A DNA stretch of 10,904 bases. Origin: Candidatus Hydrogenedentota bacterium. Lineage in GTDB: Bacteria > Hydrogenedentota > Hydrogenedentia > Hydrogenedentales > SLHB01. Location of the stretch: contig JAHDWY010000068.1 in NCBI GenBank assembly GCA_023384315.1, positions 470-11,373 on the forward strand. The letters run 5' to 3'. Numbering within the stretch: the first letter of the stretch is position 1; the number at the start of each line of letters is the position of its first letter. Shown here piece after piece: positions 6,312-10,904 of the stretch. The translations under genes and the position numbers were made by a program. The notes under the pieces were generated by a model that searched no databases, had not been told where the DNA came from, and was given only the letters and a program-made list of their open reading frames with translations.

Positions 6312-7025
6312 TTAACGCCATTCCATAAGCGCGCTGTTCAAAGCTTGCTCGACGCGGCGGCGTGGTTTATGAAAGTAGATCATCCCGTGGCCAGGCAGCA
6401 TCATGTCGGTGTCGATCCGGGCAAAACGTTTCAATGACTCCATGTAAATCGATTTATCGAAATCGATGGAACCGCTCCACCCGAAATCGCCCGCCAGCAG
6501 CGTGCCGATGACGTCGCCGCTCACGACGATCCGCTTTCCTTCGTAGTCGAAGAAGTACGCCGTACACCCCATGCTGTGACCCGGAAGATGCATGACCTCG
6601 ATATCGATGCCGAGTACGTTGATGCGGTCCCCGTCCTGCAGTTCGTAATCCACTTCGCACGGCGTGTACACCTTGTGATAAAGATAGCCGCAGCACCGTT
6701 CGTCGCCCGCGCGCATGGCGTCCGCCGTGTTGGCGTGCGCCCAAAGCGGGACTCCCCGCACTTTCAAGAAATGCGCGCCCGCCGTGTGATCGAAGTGTGG
6801 ATGGGTCAGAATGCAAGCCTTGATGTCTTCCGGCGCGAGGTTCCAATAACGCATGTTGTCGTAGATCTGGTCCAGCGTGTCGCCGCACCCGCAATCGAAT
6901 AGGAGCAAGCCGTCAGGCGCCTCGAGAACGTACGTATTCCCATCTTCGTACCCCGCGTCGACGCCCGCCCAGGTCACGCCGTTCAAATCGCCGCCCACCT
7001 GGTAAAGCCCCTTCAGAATCTGCAT
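6312..7025 (-). CDS. Metallo-beta-lactamase-fold hydrolase
   Basis: 237 aa. I chose the ATG at 7025 (MQILKGLYQVGG) since it gives a compact family-like start; the frame stays open for 32 more upstream residues that are not domain-like. GAGG lies upstream but at long spacing. The dinuclear-metal motifs are complete: H75-P-H77-F-D79-H80 (LTHPHFDHT), H150 (MHLPGHSMG), D171 (VSGDVIG) and H213 (LPGHGMIYF). Members hydrolyse esters or thioesters, including glyoxalase II and lactonases, and the substrate here is unknown. It lacks a signal peptide, so it is probably cytoplasmic. A small cysteine cluster (C111-C112, C123) and D44-C-G-C-G sit near the active-site loops. The gene converges on the enolase-superfamily gene with 53 bp between stops and diverges from the DUF255 gene. 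Confidence 0.92.
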   Translation of the reverse strand: MQILKGLYQVGGDLNGVTWAGVDAGYEDGNTYVLEAPDGLLLFDCGCGDTLDQIYDNMRYWNLAPEDIKACILTHPHFDHTAGAHFLKVRGVPLWAHANTADAMRAGDERCCGYLYHKVYTPCEVDYELQDGDRINVLGIDIEVMHLPGHSMGCTAYFFDYEGKRIVVSGDVIGTLLAGDFGWSGSIDFDKSIYMESLKRFARIDTDMMLPGHGMIYFHKPRRRVEQALNSALMEWR

Positions 7026-7046
7026 TGTTCCAACCCCTCTCGTGCT

Positions 7047-7060
7047 CGCGCGTTCGCGCG
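7047..7060. repeat. GC palindrome in the hydrolase leader
   Basis: CGCGCGTTCGCGCG can fold as a 5-bp CGCGC/GCGCG stem with a GTTC loop. It lies 22 bp upstream of the hydrolase start, inside its leader. It may be a leader hairpin or a DNA site; at this GC content chance is also plausible. Confidence 0.3.
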
Positions 7061-7291
7061 CATGACTTCTAATTGGCCAGTGGATAGAATACATAAGCTG
7101 TGTCGCGAGGCGATAATTCACAACGAAAGTGTTGGAATGGCCTTGGAAAGGCGCGTGTTTGCTCGATCATGGCGAATTTCCCGAAATTCCACGCCCTGCC
7201 CGTGAACTTGAAGCGCTGTGCGCTCGGCATAACCGTTATTGCCGCGCACGCATTCGGGCAGGAGCCTTCTACGACAGAGGAGACGAGCGAC

Positions 7292-9418
<2,127 letters not shown>

Positions 9419-9509
9419 CCGGGCTGAATGGCGCGACAATCTTGCATCAAACCCGACGATTTCAGCAACATGAAGGAAGTAGAAACAGAATGATTTCTCA
9501 AAGCGATTA

Positions 9510-9541
9510 CATCCCCCTTGATCCCCCTTCAAAGGGGGAAT
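9510..9541 (+). repeat. Left arm of the inverted-repeat element
   Basis: The arm reads CATCCCCCTTGATCCCCCTT and then C-A-A-A-GGGGG-AAT. It contains a tandem CCCCCTTGAT-type motif and its own hairpin: CCCCCT (9523-9528) pairs with AGGGGG (9533-9538) around TCAA. The one difference from the right arm falls in that loop, so the internal hairpin is preserved in both arms. Confidence 0.75.
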
Positions 9542-9631
9542 CTGCGTGCGCTTCACGGTGCGCAAATGCACATCCAACGTTTTCCGATTACTCAACACGC
9601 TTTGTGCATTCCAAGAACCATGACTCGCGGA

Positions 9632-9663
9632 ATTCCCCCTTCGAAGGGGGATCAAGGGGGATG
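9632..9663 (-). repeat. Right arm of the inverted-repeat element
   Basis: Reverse complement of the left arm apart from one base. On the plus strand it contains the fully palindromic CCCCCTTCGAAGGGGG (9635-9650), then ATCAAGGGGGATG. Its last three bases are the ATG of dsbD. Confidence 0.75.
9644..9660 (+). promoter_or_regulatory. Repeat-derived ribosome binding region of dsbD
   Basis: AAGGGGG at 9644-9650 lies 10 bp before the ATG, a usable though G-rich Shine-Dalgarno position. A second AAGGGGG (9654-9660) directly abuts the ATG and is too close to serve. Both belong to the right repeat arm. Folding of the arm would pair the first G-run with CCCCC at 9635-9639, so translation could be dampened by the structure. 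This is inferred from sequence only. Confidence 0.4.
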
Positions 9664-10904
9664 TTCATCACGCGATTGAATTTGACTATCTCTCCCAATG
9701 GCCTTCGACGAGGAATCCTCGCGATCGCAATAGTTGCAATCGCGTTCGCGGGCCTGCCCGCGCAGGCCCAGTTCGGAAACCAACCAGACGTCTTGTCGGC
9801 GGAAGTGGTGCTCGAACAATCGGGCGTCGCCCCGGGCGGCAGGATCCACGCCGCTATCGTGGCAAACGTGGTCGAGCCGTACCACATCAACGCTCACGAG
9901 CCCTTGGAAGAATTTCTGATCGCCACGAACGTGACGCTCGAAACGCCCGAGGGCGTGTCCGTTGTCGAAATCGTCTATCCCGAAGCGGAGAACAAGAATT
10001 TTTCGTTTTCCCCCGACCAGCCTGTCGCGGTATACGAGGGCGAAGTGCCCATCGGCATTGTCTTGCAGGTCTCCGGGACCGTCGCGTCAGGAACCATCGA
10101 GATCCCCGCGCAATTGCGGTATCAGGCCTGCAACGACACCCAATGTCTCGCGCCGAAAACCGTCGATCTCACCATCCCCCTTACCATCCTCGCCGAAGGC
10201 GAATCCCCGACGGCCACGGAATCCGACGTGTTCAGCCGTATTGCCTTCGGCGAAGGCACGGCGCCGGTTGTCGATGAGCCAATTCCGGACGAGCCGGACG
10301 AATCGCAGCCGGCGGCGGCCGGCGACTGGAAGGAACTTCTACCCCAGTTCACCATCGCCGGGGAGACAGGCGGCTATCTAAAGCCCGAGGAGTTCATCGC
10401 GTTTGTCGACGCGTCGGAGAGCGGCGAAGGGTTCTCCCAATCCAGCTTCTTCGCGGGCAAAAGCCTTATCGCAATCGTGTTGTTAACGGTCGTGGGTGGA
10501 CTGGCCCTGAACTTGACGCCCTGCGTGTTGCCGCTTATCCCCATCAACCTCGCCATCATCGGCGCGGGCGCCCAAGCCGGGTCGCGCGCGAAAGGATTCG
10601 GCCTTGGCGGCCTCTACGGACTCGGCATTGCCGCCGTGTATGGCATCCTCGGCCTCGTCGCCGTGCTCGGCGCCGGGACCTTCGGAACCATCAATGCGTC
10701 GCCATGGTTCAACTTTGGAATCGCCATCGTCTTCATCATCCTCGCCCTCGCCATGTTCGATTTGATCCTGATCGACTTCTCCAAGTTTCAGAGCAAGCTC
10801 GGCATCAAAAAGGAAAAGGGCAGTTTCATCTTCGCGTTCATCATGGGCTCTATCAACGCCTTGCTCGCAGGTGCCTGCGTCGCACCCGTCGTTATCGCGG
10901 TGAT
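9661..10904 (+). CDS. dsbD: DsbD-type thiol:disulfide interchange protein, 3' truncated by window
   Basis: 414 codons are visible and the gene runs off the window. Start ATG 9661: it directly precedes a good signal peptide (basic LRRG, then ILAIAIVAIAFAGLPAQAQ, probable cleavage after AQA), and no other ATG fits. Residues about 44-175 form the periplasmic alpha domain with the redox pair C157/C162 (YQACNDTQCLAP). A Pro/Glu-rich linker follows (about 205-235). The membrane domain begins near 267 and shows the two conserved transmembrane cysteines C288 (LNLTPCVLPLIPI) and C406 (LLAGACVAPVVIAV). The C-terminal thioredoxin domain expected in full-length DsbD would lie beyond the window. DsbD carries electrons from cytoplasmic thioredoxin across the inner membrane to periplasmic thiol proteins, such as disulfide isomerases and cytochrome c maturation factors. 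The DUF255 gene just upstream may be a partner. Start and ribosome site come from the repeat arm. Confidence 0.93.
   Translation, partial: MFITRLNLTISPNGLRRGILAIAIVAIAFAGLPAQAQFGNQPDVLSAEVVLEQSGVAPGGRIHAAIVANVVEPYHINAHEPLEEFLIATNVTLETPEGVSVVEIVYPEAENKNFSFSPDQPVAVYEGEVPIGIVLQVSGTVASGTIEIPAQLRYQACNDTQCLAPKTVDLTIPLTILAEGESPTATESDVFSRIAFGEGTAPVVDEPIPDEPDESQPAAAGDWKELLPQFTIAGETGGYLKPEEFIAFVDASESGEGFSQSSFFAGKSLIAIVLLTVVGGLALNLTPCVLPLIPINLAIIGAGAQAGSRAKGFGLGGLYGLGIAAVYGILGLVAVLGAGTFGTINASPWFNFGIAIVFIILALAMFDLILIDFSKFQSKLGIKKEKGSFIFAFIMGSINALLAGACVAPVVIAV

Larger units (their letters stand above)
9509..9664. mobile_element. Nested inverted-repeat element (MITE- or REP-doublet-like)
   Basis: Two 33-bp arms (9509-9541 and 9632-9664) are reverse complements of each other with a single mismatch (A9531 against C9642). 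Inside them a second inverted repeat, AATGCACA (9565-9572) and TGTGCATT (9603-9610), is nearly centred: the inner-to-outer gaps are 23 and 21 bp. The segments between also show partial complementarity. The whole unit could fold as a long imperfect hairpin with a 30-nt apical loop. It encodes no protein and has no clear target-site duplication. It may be a non-autonomous miniature element or a pair of palindromic repeats. The right arm merges with the start of dsbD. Confidence 0.65.

Noticed and set aside
7065..7110. Possible sigma-70 promoter (TTGGCC...TAGAAT) for the DUF255 gene
   Set aside because: The spacing between the two boxes is about 8 bp, far from 17; no convincing alternative pair was found on either strand.

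Overview
The window is a roughly 60% GC piece of a bacterial chromosome. It holds seven complete or near-complete protein genes, the tail of an eighth, and two stretches rich in short palindromes. The taxon is uncertain. Three features point to an uncultivated Planctomycetota- or Hydrogenedentota-like lineage: an N-terminal CxC...CxxC zinc ribbon on a long coiled-coil membrane protein, a GH29-type fucosidase, and many palindromic intergenic repeats. This is inference from style, not a database match. I see no tRNA, rRNA, CRISPR array, transposase or phage gene.

Left part (1-2706): the C-terminus of a probable GH29 alpha-L-fucosidase on the plus strand meets, tail to tail with 9 bp between stops, a large minus-strand gene. 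That gene encodes a multidomain inner-membrane protein: zinc ribbon, coiled coil with two SHOCT-like helical hairpins, five membrane segments, a probable extracytoplasmic beta-domain and a GspC-like C-terminus. A perfect 8-bp palindrome lies about 64 bp upstream of its start codon. About 1 kb without a convincing gene follows (2707-3770). It contains at least eight hairpins, including a cluster of related GGG-YT...AR-CCC palindromes just before the next gene.

Middle part (3771-6258): three plus-strand genes form a likely operon. They encode a DinB-fold metal-binding protein, a CYTH (triphosphate tunnel) protein and an enolase-superfamily enzyme of the mandelate racemase / muconate lactonizing type. 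The last two overlap by ATGA. A metallo-beta-lactamase-fold hydrolase (6312-7025, minus) converges on this operon.

Right part (7026-10904): a DUF255/YyaL-type thioredoxin-barrel protein is transcribed divergently from the hydrolase. It is followed by a DsbD-type transmembrane thiol:disulfide reductase that runs off the window. Between them is a roughly 155-bp element built as nested inverted repeats. The start codon and the only Shine-Dalgarno-like sequence of dsbD are the last bases of that element's right arm. The two genes together suggest an extracytoplasmic thiol-reduction module, provided the DUF255 protein is exported. An upstream in-frame extension with signal-peptide character makes that possible but does not prove it.

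Most genes belong to known families. The least ordinary items are the palindromic element carrying the dsbD start, the domain architecture of the large membrane protein, and the palindrome cluster.
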